In this document: positions 18,186 to 27,018 of the stretch, one piece after another | Layout of the letters: every line of letters begins with the position of its first letter | Position numbering within the stretch: the first letter of the stretch is position 1 | Source: Pontivivens ytuae | GTDB taxonomy: Bacteria; Pseudomonadota; Alphaproteobacteria; Rhodobacterales; Rhodobacteraceae | DNA: 64,000 bases | Direction of reading: 5' to 3' | Assembly: GCF_015679265.1 (NCBI RefSeq) | Contig: NZ_CP064942.1 | Span: 2,202,001 to 2,266,000, forward strand | Notes under the pieces: generated by a model | Seen by the model: the letters and a program-made list of their open reading frames with translations, nothing else | Database searches by the model: none | Told to the model about the DNA's origin: nothing | Position numbers and translations under genes: made by a program

Positions 18186-18712
18186 CGACACGCGAATTCA
18201 TCCCTGTCCGCATTGCGGTGCTGACCGTGAGCGACACGCGCACGCCGGAGGATGACCGCTCCGGCGATGTCCTCGCCAAGCGATTGACGGAGGCGGGCCA
18301 TCATCTGGCCGCCCGCGACATCGTGAAGGACAACCGCGCCGCCATTTCGGACAAGCTGCGAAGCTGGGCGGGCGATCCCGAAATAGACGTCGTGATCTCC
18401 ACCGGTGGCACCGGCCTCACCGGGCGGGACGTGACGGTCGAGGCGCATCGCGATGTCTACGAGAAGGAGATCGACGCCTTCTCCACGCTATTCACCCAGG
18501 TCTCCATCGGCAAGATCGGGACTTCCGCCGTGCAATCCCGCGCCTGCGGTGGCGTCGCCCAGGGCACCTACATGTTTGCCCTGCCGGGCTCCCCCGGCGC
18601 CTGCAAGGACGGCTGGGACGAGATCCTCGCCCACCAGCTCGACTACCGCCACATGCCCTGCAACTTCGTCGAGATCATGCCGCGGTTGGAGGAGCACAAG
18701 CGGCGCAAGTGA
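18182..18712 (+). CDS. moaB: molybdenum cofactor biosynthesis protein B
   Basis: 176 residues; the MoaB/MogA fold is shown by RIAVLTVSDTRTPEDDRSG at the N-terminus, VVISTGGTGLTGRDVTVEA (nucleotide-binding loop) and ALPGSPGACKDGWDEIL. These proteins adenylylate molybdopterin or act as scaffolds in molybdenum cofactor synthesis. The start overlaps the glycosylase stop by 4 bases, so the two are coupled although functionally unrelated, which is common in this order. Confidence 0.9.
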   Translation: MTTREFIPVRIAVLTVSDTRTPEDDRSGDVLAKRLTEAGHHLAARDIVKDNRAAISDKLRSWAGDPEIDVVISTGGTGLTGRDVTVEAHRDVYEKEIDAFSTLFTQVSIGKIGTSAVQSRACGGVAQGTYMFALPGSPGACKDGWDEILAHQLDYRHMPCNFVEIMPRLEEHKRRK

Positions 18713-18800
18713 TTTTTATCGCTGGAAAGTGACGGAAGCTGTGCGCTTGCGCGTATATTCTCTGTCACGGCCCGCGCGTGGGGCTCGGGGGAGTTGAGAG

Positions 18801-20276
18801 ATGCGGTTTCTGCTGCGCGGCCTGCTCGGCCTGTTTCTGGTGTTCGCTACGGTCGGCCTGATCGCGATCGGAGCCATCACCCTGCGGGACGCCCGGCAGG
18901 CGGAGGACGAGGGGCCGCGCTTCGGCCGCGGCGGGGGCGAGCGCTCCTACTCCGTCGCGCTCGGGGTGGTCGAGAACGGCCGCGCGGAGCCTGTCATCCA
19001 GTCCTATGGCGAGGTCGAGGGCGCCCGGATCCTCGAGCTGCGCGCGCCGGCCACCGGCACCATCACCGAGCTTGCCGAACAGTTCACCAACGGCAGCGCC
19101 GTGGAGGAGGGCGAGCTCCTCTACCAGATCGACCCGGCCGAGGCGCGAACGGCCCGTGACCGCGCCGAAACCGAGCTGCGAGAGGCGCAGGCCACGCTGA
19201 CCGAGGCACGCGCTGCGCTCGAGCTCGCTGAGGATGAACTGGTTGCGGCCGAGCTGCAACGCGACCTGCGCCGCGCCGCACTCGCCCGCCAGCGCAACCT
19301 CGAAGGGCGCGGCGTCGGCACCGCTGCTACGACCGAGGAGGCGGAGCTCTCTCTCAGCCAGTCCGAGCAGACCGTCGTCTCCCGCCGCCAGGCGGTGCTC
19401 GTGCAGGAAAGCGCGATTGCGCGCGCCGAGATCTCCGTCGCCCGCTCCGAGATCGCGCTGGCCGATGCCGAGCGCACGCTGTCGGACACCCGCGTCACCG
19501 CACCCTTTCCGGGCCTGCTGGATGAGGTCACGGCCGTGCTTGGCCGGCGCGTCAGCCAGAACGAGCAGGTCGGCGAGCTGATCGACCCGGCAGCACTCGA
19601 CGTCGCCTTTCAGGTCACGAACGCCCAGTTTGCCCGGCTGCTCGACGATGCGGGCCGGCTGGCGGAGCTTGCCGTCATCGTCTCCCTCGATCTCGATGGT
19701 GTGCCGTTCGAGGTGCCGGGCCTGATCGAACGGGCGGGCGCGCAGGTGGCCGAGGGGCAGACCGGGCGGCTGATCTACGCCCGCATCGTCGATCAGGGCA
19801 CCGCGGTCCTGCGCCCCGGCGATTTCGTCAGTGTCCGCATTGCTGAGCCGCCGCTCGAGAACGTCGCCGTGCTGCCTGCCAGCGCGCTCACCTCCCGCTC
19901 CGAACTGTTGATCGCGGATGAGGACAACCGGCTGAGCGTCGTACCCGTCCGCTTGCTGCGGCGCCAGGGCGACGACGTGATCGTCGCGGATGCGCCCGAG
20001 GGTGCGCGCTACGTCCGCGAGGTCCGCCCTCAACTCGGCCCCGGCATCCGCATCGAGCCGGTCGAGCGGCCGGAGGTCGCCGACGCCGTGCAGGTCAGCG
20101 CGACCGTGCCCGAGATGATCGCCCTCGCCCCCGATCGTCGCGCCCGCCTGCGCGCCTTCGTCGAGGGCGACTCCAGCATGCCGCCCGATGCGCGCAGCCG
20201 GATGCTCGGCGCGTTGGAGGAGGACGAGGTGCCGCGGCAGGTCGTCGAACGCCTCGAACGCCGGATGGGGGGCTGA
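18801..20276 (+). CDS. RND efflux periplasmic adaptor (HlyD/AcrA family)
   Basis: 491 residues. A single N-terminal membrane anchor (residues 4-27) is followed by the lipoyl half-motifs around ILELRAPATGTITELAEQFTN and DTRVTAPFPGLLDEV. Between these lies a long alpha-helical coiled coil rich in Ala, Glu and Arg (about residues 115-225). A beta-barrel and membrane-proximal domain follow. It bridges the RND pump, encoded 4 bases downstream, to an outer-membrane channel that is not in this window. Substrate unknown. Confidence 0.9.
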   Translation: MRFLLRGLLGLFLVFATVGLIAIGAITLRDARQAEDEGPRFGRGGGERSYSVALGVVENGRAEPVIQSYGEVEGARILELRAPATGTITELAEQFTNGSAVEEGELLYQIDPAEARTARDRAETELREAQATLTEARAALELAEDELVAAELQRDLRRAALARQRNLEGRGVGTAATTEEAELSLSQSEQTVVSRRQAVLVQESAIARAEISVARSEIALADAERTLSDTRVTAPFPGLLDEVTAVLGRRVSQNEQVGELIDPAALDVAFQVTNAQFARLLDDAGRLAELAVIVSLDLDGVPFEVPGLIERAGAQVAEGQTGRLIYARIVDQGTAVLRPGDFVSVRIAEPPLENVAVLPASALTSRSELLIADEDNRLSVVPVRLLRRQGDDVIVADAPEGARYVREVRPQLGPGIRIEPVERPEVADAVQVSATVPEMIALAPDRRARLRAFVEGDSSMPPDARSRMLGALEEDEVPRQVVERLERRMGG

Positions 20277-20280
20277 GGCG

Positions 20281-23200
20281 ATGCTGGCCTATTTCGTCCG
20301 CCACCGGACCGCCGCCAACCTGATCCTCGTGGTCATGGTTGCGTTGGGCCTCGCCTCCATGACGCAGATCCGGGCGCAGTTCTTCCCGGACGTGGTGGTG
20401 GACAACGTCACCGTCTCCGTCACGTGGGAGGGCGCGGGGCCGGAGGATGTGGACAACGCCATCGTCGCGCCGTTGGAACCCGCGCTCCTCGCCGTCGACG
20501 GCGTGATCGAGAGCGAGGCGACGGCGACCGAAGGCTCCGCCCGCATCCAGCTCGAATTCGAACCCAACTGGGACATGACCCGCGCCGTCGCCGACGTGGA
20601 AACCGCGGTGAACGGCGTGACGACCCTGCCGGAGGAGGCCGAGGAGCCGGAGGTGCGGCAGGGCGCCTGGCGCGATCTGGTAACGGATGTCGCCATCACC
20701 GGCCCCGTCGGGATCGAGCAGCTCGCCCGCTACGGCGACGAGTTCGTCGCCCGCCTCTTCCGCGAGGGCGTGACCCGCACCACCGTCTCCGGCATCGAGG
20801 CGCCCGAGATCTCCGTCACCGTTCCGGAGGCGAGCCTGATCCGCAATGACATCACCCTGTCGGAGATCGCGCAGGCCATCACCGAGAGTGCCGAAACCGA
20901 CCCGGCGGGCGAGCTCGCCAGTGGTGCCGCCCGGGTGCGCACCGGTGTCGAGCGGCGCACGGCGGAGGAGATCGGCGCCATCGCCATCCGCACCGAGGCC
21001 GACGGCACCACGCTGCGCGTCAGCGATGTTGCCGCGGTGGTCGAGGAGGGGCCGAACCGCGAGCGCGCCTATTTCGTCGGCGACGACCCCGCCGTGTCGA
21101 TCCGCGTTGACCGCTCCTCGGACGGTGATGCGATCGAGATGCAGGCCATCGTCGAACGCGTGATCGCCGAGATGGAGCCCGCCCTTCCCGAGGGCGTACG
21201 CATCGAGATGATGAACACCCGCTCCGACGCGATCAGCGGGCGCCTCGACATCCTGCTCGACAACGGCATCGTCGGCCTCGCCTTCGTGGTCGGGTTGCTC
21301 TTCTTGTTCCTTTCCGCCCGCACCGCATTCTGGGTCGCGGCTGGGATCCCGGTGGCGATGCTGGCGGCCATTGCGCTGATGTACGCCTTCGGCATCACGC
21401 TCAACATGATCTCGCTCTTCGCGCTCATCATCTGCCTCGGCATCGTGGTGGACGACGCGATCGTGGTGGGCGAGCACGCCGATTTCCGGCGCCGCGTCCT
21501 GCGCGAAAGCCCCACGGACGCAGCAACCAACGCCGCCCGGCGCATGAGCCTGCCGGTTCTCTCATCGACCATCACCACGATCATCGCCTTCTCCGCCCTC
21601 GTGGTGATCGGCGGGCGGTTCGGGGAGCTGATCGCCGACATCCCCTTCACCGTCTCTGTCGTGCTGGCGGCGAGCCTTATCGAATGCTTCCTGATCCTGC
21701 CCGCCCACATGCGCCACGCGCTGGAGGCGCAGGGCGACAAGGTCGCGTGGTACGACCTGCCGTCCCACTGGTTCAACAAGGGCTTCCGCATCGTCCGTGA
21801 CCGCGTCTTCATCCCCTTCGTGAAACTGGTGCACCTGCTGCGCTATCCGGTGCTGGGCGGCACGATCGCGTTGCTTCTCTTCATGGTCTCGATGTTCTTC
21901 AGCGGTGACGTCGTCTGGCGCTTCTTCAACGCGCCCGAGCGGTCGGAGCTCACGGGCAACGTCACCATGGTCTCCGGCACCACGCGGGAGGAGACGATGG
22001 AGATGGTGCGCGAGCTCCAGCGCGCGGTGGACGCCGTCGGCCTGCGCTATGAGGAGGAGTACGGCACCAACCCCATCGTCTTCGCGCTCGCGCAGATCGG
22101 CGGGAGTGCTGGGCGCGGCATCTCCGGCTCCGACCGCAAGACGCCCGACCAGCTTGGCGCCATCGCCATCGAGATCATCGACGCGGACCTGCGGCCCTAT
22201 TCCTCACGCGAGCTGCAGCAGTCGATCGAGGAGGAGATCCGCCGCCTGCCCAAGCTCGAAACCCTGAGCTTCCGCCGCTGGGGTTCCGGGCCCGGGGGCG
22301 ACTCGCTCGCCGTGCAGTTCTTCAACGCCGATGCGCAGACCCTGAAGGACGCCTCGAACGCGCTGCAGGCGGAGCTGGTGGGCGAGCCCGTGATCTCCGG
22401 TGTCGAGGATGACCTGCCCTACGACAAGACGGAGTACATCCTCGACCTAACGCCCCGTGGTGCTGCTCTGGGCTTCACCATCGAGGCCGTGGGGCGGGAG
22501 CTCAGCCGCCGCCTCGGTGGGATCGAGGCGGTGACCTTCCCCGCCGGCACCCGCTCCGGCACCGTCGACGTGGCCCTGCCCGACAGCGACCTGACCGCTG
22601 ATTTCATCGAACGGATGCGTCTGCGCACCCCGGCCGGAAGCTGGGTTCCGCTCAGCGAGATCGTGACCGTGGAAACCCGCCTCGGCTTCTCCACCGTGCT
22701 GCGGGAGAACGGGCTGAGGATCATCACCGTGACCGGCCAGGTGTCCGAGGACGACCCGGCCGCGGCTGCCGAGTTCTCGCAGCGGCTCGCCGACGAGATC
22801 GTGCCCGCCATCGCCGACCGCTTCGGGGTCGAGTACCGCCAGAGCGGCCTCGCCGAGCAGGAGCGCGAGTTCCTGAGCGAAGCGCTGATCGGCTTCGGCC
22901 TGTGCCTCTTGGGGATCTACCTCACGCTCTGCTGGATCTTCTCGAGCTGGGTACGGCCCTTCGTCGTGATGGCGATCATCCCCTTCGGCCTGATCGGCAC
23001 GATCTGGGGGCACTACCTCTGGGACGTGCCGCTGAGCATGTTCACCGTCGTTGGCCTCATCGGCATGACGGGGATCATCATCAACGATTCCATCGTGCTA
23101 ATCACCACGATCGACGAATACGCCAAGGACCGCGCGATCATCCCGGCCATGGTCGATGCGGTCGCTGATCGCCTCCGGCCGGTGCTGCTGACGACCCTCA

Positions 23201-23580
23201 CCACGGTGCTGGGCCTCGCCCCGCTGCTCTACGAGACCTCGATCCAGGCGGAGTTCCTGAAGCCCACCGTGATCACGCTCTGCTACGGCCTCGGCTTCGG
23301 GATGATCCTCGTGCTGGTCGTCGTGCCTGCCATCGTCGGCATCCAGACCGATGTCGGGCGGCTGTTGCGCAGCGCCCGGCGCGGTGTGCGCGGCCCGCTG
23401 AAGATGGCGGCGGGGCTGACGGCAGTGTCCACGGCGCTCGCGGTTGCCCATATGGTCCGGCCCGGCCTGCTGCCGGTCGTGCCGGAGGGCGCGGTCGGCG
23501 CCATCGCCATCTTCCTGATCGGCTACACTCTTGCCGCAGGCCTCGCGATCCTGCGCGCACGGCCCGCGCTGCGGACCTGA
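20281..23580 (+). CDS. RND-family efflux transporter permease (AcrB-like)
   Basis: 1099 residues from the ATG at 20281, chosen because it starts MLAYFVRHRTAANL, the usual N-terminus leading into membrane helix 1. It shows the two-fold RND layout: a helix, a large periplasmic loop and five or six helices, twice. Key segments are FALIICLGIVVDDAIVVGEHAD (two membrane Asp for proton relay) and VGLIGMTGIIINDSIVLITTID. A hydrophobic extra C-terminal tail of about 60 residues follows the normal end. It forms an operon with the adaptor protein. Confidence 0.93.
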   Translation: MLAYFVRHRTAANLILVVMVALGLASMTQIRAQFFPDVVVDNVTVSVTWEGAGPEDVDNAIVAPLEPALLAVDGVIESEATATEGSARIQLEFEPNWDMTRAVADVETAVNGVTTLPEEAEEPEVRQGAWRDLVTDVAITGPVGIEQLARYGDEFVARLFREGVTRTTVSGIEAPEISVTVPEASLIRNDITLSEIAQAITESAETDPAGELASGAARVRTGVERRTAEEIGAIAIRTEADGTTLRVSDVAAVVEEGPNRERAYFVGDDPAVSIRVDRSSDGDAIEMQAIVERVIAEMEPALPEGVRIEMMNTRSDAISGRLDILLDNGIVGLAFVVGLLFLFLSARTAFWVAAGIPVAMLAAIALMYAFGITLNMISLFALIICLGIVVDDAIVVGEHADFRRRVLRESPTDAATNAARRMSLPVLSSTITTIIAFSALVVIGGRFGELIADIPFTVSVVLAASLIECFLILPAHMRHALEAQGDKVAWYDLPSHWFNKGFRIVRDRVFIPFVKLVHLLRYPVLGGTIALLLFMVSMFFSGDVVWRFFNAPERSELTGNVTMVSGTTREETMEMVRELQRAVDAVGLRYEEEYGTNPIVFALAQIGGSAGRGISGSDRKTPDQLGAIAIEIIDADLRPYSSRELQQSIEEEIRRLPKLETLSFRRWGSGPGGDSLAVQFFNADAQTLKDASNALQAELVGEPVISGVEDDLPYDKTEYILDLTPRGAALGFTIEAVGRELSRRLGGIEAVTFPAGTRSGTVDVALPDSDLTADFIERMRLRTPAGSWVPLSEIVTVETRLGFSTVLRENGLRIITVTGQVSEDDPAAAAEFSQRLADEIVPAIADRFGVEYRQSGLAEQEREFLSEALIGFGLCLLGIYLTLCWIFSSWVRPFVVMAIIPFGLIGTIWGHYLWDVPLSMFTVVGLIGMTGIIINDSIVLITTIDEYAKDRAIIPAMVDAVADRLRPVLLTTLTTVLGLAPLLYETSIQAEFLKPTVITLCYGLGFGMILVLVVVPAIVGIQTDVGRLLRSARRGVRGPLKMAAGLTAVSTALAVAHMVRPGLLPVVPEGAVGAIAIFLIGYTLAAGLAILRARPALRT

Positions 23581-23583
23581 TCC

Positions 23584-23613
23584 TCTCTCTTCGCGAAATA
23601 TCCACGCCGGAGG
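23584..23613. repeat. intergenic repeat, copy 1
   Basis: In reverse orientation it reads GCCTCCGGCGTGGATATTT followed by CGCGAAGAGAG. It lies between the convergent RND pump and DsbD-like genes, where a bidirectional terminator is expected. Confidence 0.6.
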
Positions 23614-23626
23614 CAGGCCGGCGATC

Positions 23627-24445
23627 TCAGCAGCCGCTGATCTCGATGCTGCGCACGCCCGGTTCGATCAGGGTGATGCGGATGTCGTCGCGCACCAGCG
23701 CCAGCGGCCCGTCACCGAACCAGTCCATCCGCGCCTGCGCCGTCAGCGTATCGCCCCGAGGGGCGGCCTGCGGCGTGCCGATCCACAGATCGGGCTCCGG
23801 CACCTCGAAGACGGCCACGAGGTTGCCGGGCGCAGCCTCGGAAAATCCGATGCTCGCCTCGATCGAATAGGCGTACTCGCCTTGCGGCGCGACGTTGCAG
23901 CTCGTCCCCGTGACGCCCGCCGATTCCGGCCCGATCGCCCGCGCATCGAGCGCGGCGCTCAGCACCGACACGTTGACCGGCTCACCGCGGGTGAGCGTGT
24001 TCGCAGCCTCCGCCTGCGCCGGGATGCAGATGTCGGAGCACACGCCATAGGACATGGCGAGCGTCGCGCGCACCGGCTCGGTCGCGTCCACCGGCGTCAG
24101 CATCATCGGGAACACCACCCGGTCGCTGTAGCCGAGCGTGCGCATCCCGTAGGTGTCGAAGATGTCGGGCGTCGGCCACACCGCCTCGACGGAAGCCACG
24201 TTGTCCGAGGCCGACCAGTCGAAGATCGGCGGAATGCCGCCCTCGCCAGGCTGTCGCCAGTACGTCTTCCACCCCGGGCCCAGCGTGATCTCGACCCCTG
24301 CGAGGTAGCGGCCGTCCGCCATCTGCCAGCCCGGCAGGATCGCGACGCGGCTATGATCCTGAGCCGCGGCGGGCAGGGTCGCCGATAGGGCGAGAGCGAG
24401 GCAGGCGAGGCGCTTCACGGTTGAGAACTCCGGGCGTTCGGACAC
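23627..24445 (-). CDS. secreted DsbD N-terminal-like protein (disulfide corrector domain)
   Basis: 272 residues; signal peptide RLACLALALSATLPAAA|QD. The body matches the thiol-disulfide corrector domain (PF11412 type): ITLGPGWKTYWRQPGEGGIPP, then VFPMMLTP and the redox pair region MSYGVCSDICIPAQ with Cys-x3-Cys. It would accept electrons or reduce periplasmic disulfides, like the alpha domain of DsbD, but the membrane and thioredoxin domains are absent. A GTG at 24418, with CGGAG 10 bases upstream, is an alternative start that still includes the signal peptide. Confidence 0.82.
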   Translation of the reverse strand: MSERPEFSTVKRLACLALALSATLPAAAQDHSRVAILPGWQMADGRYLAGVEITLGPGWKTYWRQPGEGGIPPIFDWSASDNVASVEAVWPTPDIFDTYGMRTLGYSDRVVFPMMLTPVDATEPVRATLAMSYGVCSDICIPAQAEAANTLTRGEPVNVSVLSAALDARAIGPESAGVTGTSCNVAPQGEYAYSIEASIGFSEAAPGNLVAVFEVPEPDLWIGTPQAAPRGDTLTAQARMDWFGDGPLALVRDDIRITLIEPGVRSIEISGC

Positions 24446-24548
24446 ATTTCGATCCCAAAAACATACTGGCCTGCCGCGGGATGGAAAATCACATCGGCGA
24501 GATGTCGCCGCGCTTGATTCCCCGGCGCGTCAAGACAGCTAGTCGTTC

Positions 24549-25127
24549 ATGTTCGAAACCGATCCCAGTTCACCCTTTCTGGATGGCGCGCTTCTGATCG
24601 CGTCGCCTGCCATCGGCGATCCGCGCTTCGAGGGGTCGGTGATCTTCCTGTGTACCCATTCCGATCAGGGTGCGATGGGCCTGGTCCTCAACCGGACCGC
24701 TCAGGGCATCGAGTTCCCGGATCTCGCCGAGCAGCTCAAGCTGCCGCGCATCGTCCGCAACCCCGAGGTACCGGTGCTGATCGGCGGCCCGGTGGAGCCG
24801 AGCCGCGGCTTCGTGCTCCACAGCTCCGACTACGCGCTCGACCGGGCGACGCTGCGGGTCAACGACGACTTCGCGATGACCGGGAACGTGGACGTGCTGC
24901 GCGACCTCGCCCGCGGCCGCGGCCCGCGCCGCGCGATGCTCGCCCTCGGGCATTCGAGCTGGGGGCCGGGGCAGTTGGAGCAGGAGCTCAAGGACTGCGC
25001 CTGGCTGACGACGGAGGCCTCGCGCGAAATCGTCTTTGCCACCCAGCCGGAGCTGATGTGGTCCGCCTGCCTCTCCCGCCTCGGCATCGAGCCGGGCATG
25101 CTGCACGCCGCCGCCGGGCGCGCCTGA
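24549..25127 (+). CDS. YqgE/AlgH family protein (UPF0301)
   Basis: 192 residues, normal length. The family motifs LLIASPAIGDPRFEGSVIF, GAMGLVLNRT, VLIGGPVEPSRGFVLH and the ALGHSSWGPGQLEQEL stretch are all present. The molecular function is not established. It is divergent from the DsbD-like gene and its stop lies 2 bases from the stop of the convergent acetyltransferase gene. Confidence 0.93.
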   Translation: MFETDPSSPFLDGALLIASPAIGDPRFEGSVIFLCTHSDQGAMGLVLNRTAQGIEFPDLAEQLKLPRIVRNPEVPVLIGGPVEPSRGFVLHSSDYALDRATLRVNDDFAMTGNVDVLRDLARGRGPRRAMLALGHSSWGPGQLEQELKDCAWLTTEASREIVFATQPELMWSACLSRLGIEPGMLHAAAGRA

Positions 25128-25129
25128 GG

Positions 25130-25708
25130 TCACTCCGAACTCAGCCGATCCTCGCGCAGTGCGGCGTAGATCACGTGGTTCCGCCAGCGGCCCGCGATGT
25201 TCAGATAGCTCTGCGCGATGCCCTCGTAGTGAAAACCGCATTGCTCCAGAAGCCCGCGGGAGGCGGCATTCTCTGGCAGGCAGGCGGCCTGCACGCGGCT
25301 GAGGTCGAGCTCCTTGAAGGCATGCTCGACCGTCCGTGTCAGCGCCTCGCGCATGTAGCCCTTGCGCGCGTGGTTCGCCCCGATCCAGTAGCCCACCGTG
25401 CAGTACTGCGCCGGGCCGCGCTGGATGTTGTCGAGCGTGATGGCGCCGAGGAGCTTGTCATCCTCGCGCCGGAACAGGAACAGCGGCACCGCACGGTCGC
25501 CGCGGATCGCTTGCCTTGACCAGTGCACGCGACCGCGGAAGGATGAGCGGCTGAGGTGGTCCGGCGCGCGCACCGGCTCCCACGGCGAGAGGAAATCCCA
25601 TCCCTCGCGCCGCAGCCGCGCCCACTGCACGTGGTCGTCGAGGATCGGGGGCCGCAGATAGAGCCGGTCCGTCATCAGCACCGGTGTGGGTCGACGGATC
25701 AGGCGCAT
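25130..25708 (-). CDS. GNAT acetyltransferase, RimJ/RimL-like
   Basis: 192 residues. The fold is visible from LYLRPPILDDHVQWARLR at the N-terminus through the acetyl-CoA loop region ANHARKGYMREALTR and ENAASRGLLEQCGFHYEG, which is typical of ribosomal-protein N-terminal alanine acetyltransferases. The substrate is inferred only from family. It starts 5 bases after the M16 peptidase stop and is probably cotranscribed with thrC and the peptidase. Confidence 0.88.
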   Translation of the reverse strand: MRLIRRPTPVLMTDRLYLRPPILDDHVQWARLRREGWDFLSPWEPVRAPDHLSRSSFRGRVHWSRQAIRGDRAVPLFLFRREDDKLLGAITLDNIQRGPAQYCTVGYWIGANHARKGYMREALTRTVEHAFKELDLSRVQAACLPENAASRGLLEQCGFHYEGIAQSYLNIAGRWRNHVIYAALREDRLSSE

Positions 25709-25713
25709 GGCGC

Positions 25714-26976
25714 TCAGGCGGCGAGCCGCGTGGTCAGCGCCTGAAGCGGCGGCGTGCTCTCAACCGGACCGTAGACCGCCATCGCGACGCGGCCGGATGT
25801 GGCGAGCCGCCCGGCGTGATCCATGACGCTGCGCGGGGTGACCGCCTCGATCCGCGCGATGGTCTCGTCGAGATCGGGCACGCGGTCCCAGATGGCGAGC
25901 AAACGCGCCAGCCGCTCGGCCCGGCTCGACGGGCTTTCGAGGCCCATGAGCAGCCCCGCCTTCATCTGCGCCTTGGCCCGCGCGATCTCCGCCGGGCTCA
26001 TATCGTCGGCGGCGCGGCGCAGCTCGTCCACGGTCAGCTCGGCAAGGCCCGCCACATCGTCACCGCTCGTCCCGGCATAGATCGTCAGCATCCCAGTATC
26101 GGCATAGGAGCCGGGCTGCGCGAAGATCGTGTAGCACAGGCCCCGCTTCTCCCGGGCCTCCTGGAACAGGCGGGAGGACATGCCGCCGCCCATCGCCGTA
26201 GCGAAGACCTGGCTGTCGTAGATGTCGTCGGCCCGGTAGCCGGAGCTTTCGAGTGCGAAGGTGAAGTGCGCTTGCTCCAGATCCTTCACCTGCCGAAGCT
26301 CGCCGCCGGTAAAGGTGGCGGGTGCCTGCGCAGGCCGCGGGCGGCGGGTGAGGTGGCCGAACGTCGCCTCGGCCAGCTTCACGATCCGGTCATGGTCCAC
26401 TCCGCCGGCGGCCGACACGATCAGGTTCTCCGGCCCGTACTGATCGGCGACGAAGCGCTGGAAGTCCGCGCGGGTGAAGCTCTGCACCCGCTCCGCCGGA
26501 CCCAGGATCGTGCGGCCGAAGGGCTGTCCGGGATAGGCCGTCTCCTGCAGCCAGTCGAAGATGATGTCGTCGGGTGTGTCGAGCGCCTGCCCGATCTCCT
26601 GCAGGATCACGCCGCGCTCCACCTCGATCTCCTTCGGATCGAAGGTCGAGTTCAGCACGATGTCGGAGATCACGTCGAAGGCGAGGTCCACGTCCTCCGC
26701 CAGCACCCGCGCGTAGTAGGCCGTCATCTCGCGGGAGGTGTATGCGTTGATGTAGCCGCCCACATCCTCGATGGCCTCCGCAATCTCCAGCGCGTTGCGC
26801 CGCGCCGTGCCCTTGAACGCCATGTGCTCCAGGAAATGCGCGATCCCGTTCTGCTCCGCCGCCTCGTGTCGCCCGCCGGCCGTCACCCAGACGCCGAGCG
26901 AGGCGCTCTTCAGGCCGGGCATGTTCTCGGTCACGATGCGGACGCCGTTGGGAAGGCGGTGGATCTGGACGGTCAT
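25714..26976 (-). CDS. M16-family zinc peptidase (mitochondrial processing peptidase-like)
   Basis: 420 residues from the ATG at 26976, which begins MTVQIHRLPNGV as these proteins do. The inverted zinc motif HFLEH occurs at residues 47-51, with the distal Glu in the later ERGVILQEIGQ block. Half-size chains of this family usually dimerise. It lies 42 bases downstream of thrC, an order often seen in alphaproteobacteria. Confidence 0.93.
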   Translation of the reverse strand: MTVQIHRLPNGVRIVTENMPGLKSASLGVWVTAGGRHEAAEQNGIAHFLEHMAFKGTARRNALEIAEAIEDVGGYINAYTSREMTAYYARVLAEDVDLAFDVISDIVLNSTFDPKEIEVERGVILQEIGQALDTPDDIIFDWLQETAYPGQPFGRTILGPAERVQSFTRADFQRFVADQYGPENLIVSAAGGVDHDRIVKLAEATFGHLTRRPRPAQAPATFTGGELRQVKDLEQAHFTFALESSGYRADDIYDSQVFATAMGGGMSSRLFQEAREKRGLCYTIFAQPGSYADTGMLTIYAGTSGDDVAGLAELTVDELRRAADDMSPAEIARAKAQMKAGLLMGLESPSSRAERLARLLAIWDRVPDLDETIARIEAVTPRSVMDHAGRLATSGRVAMAVYGPVESTPPLQALTTRLAA

Positions 26977-27018
26977 GGGGACTCGGTACTGCTTGAGCGA
27001 AGCCCCTTCAATAAACAC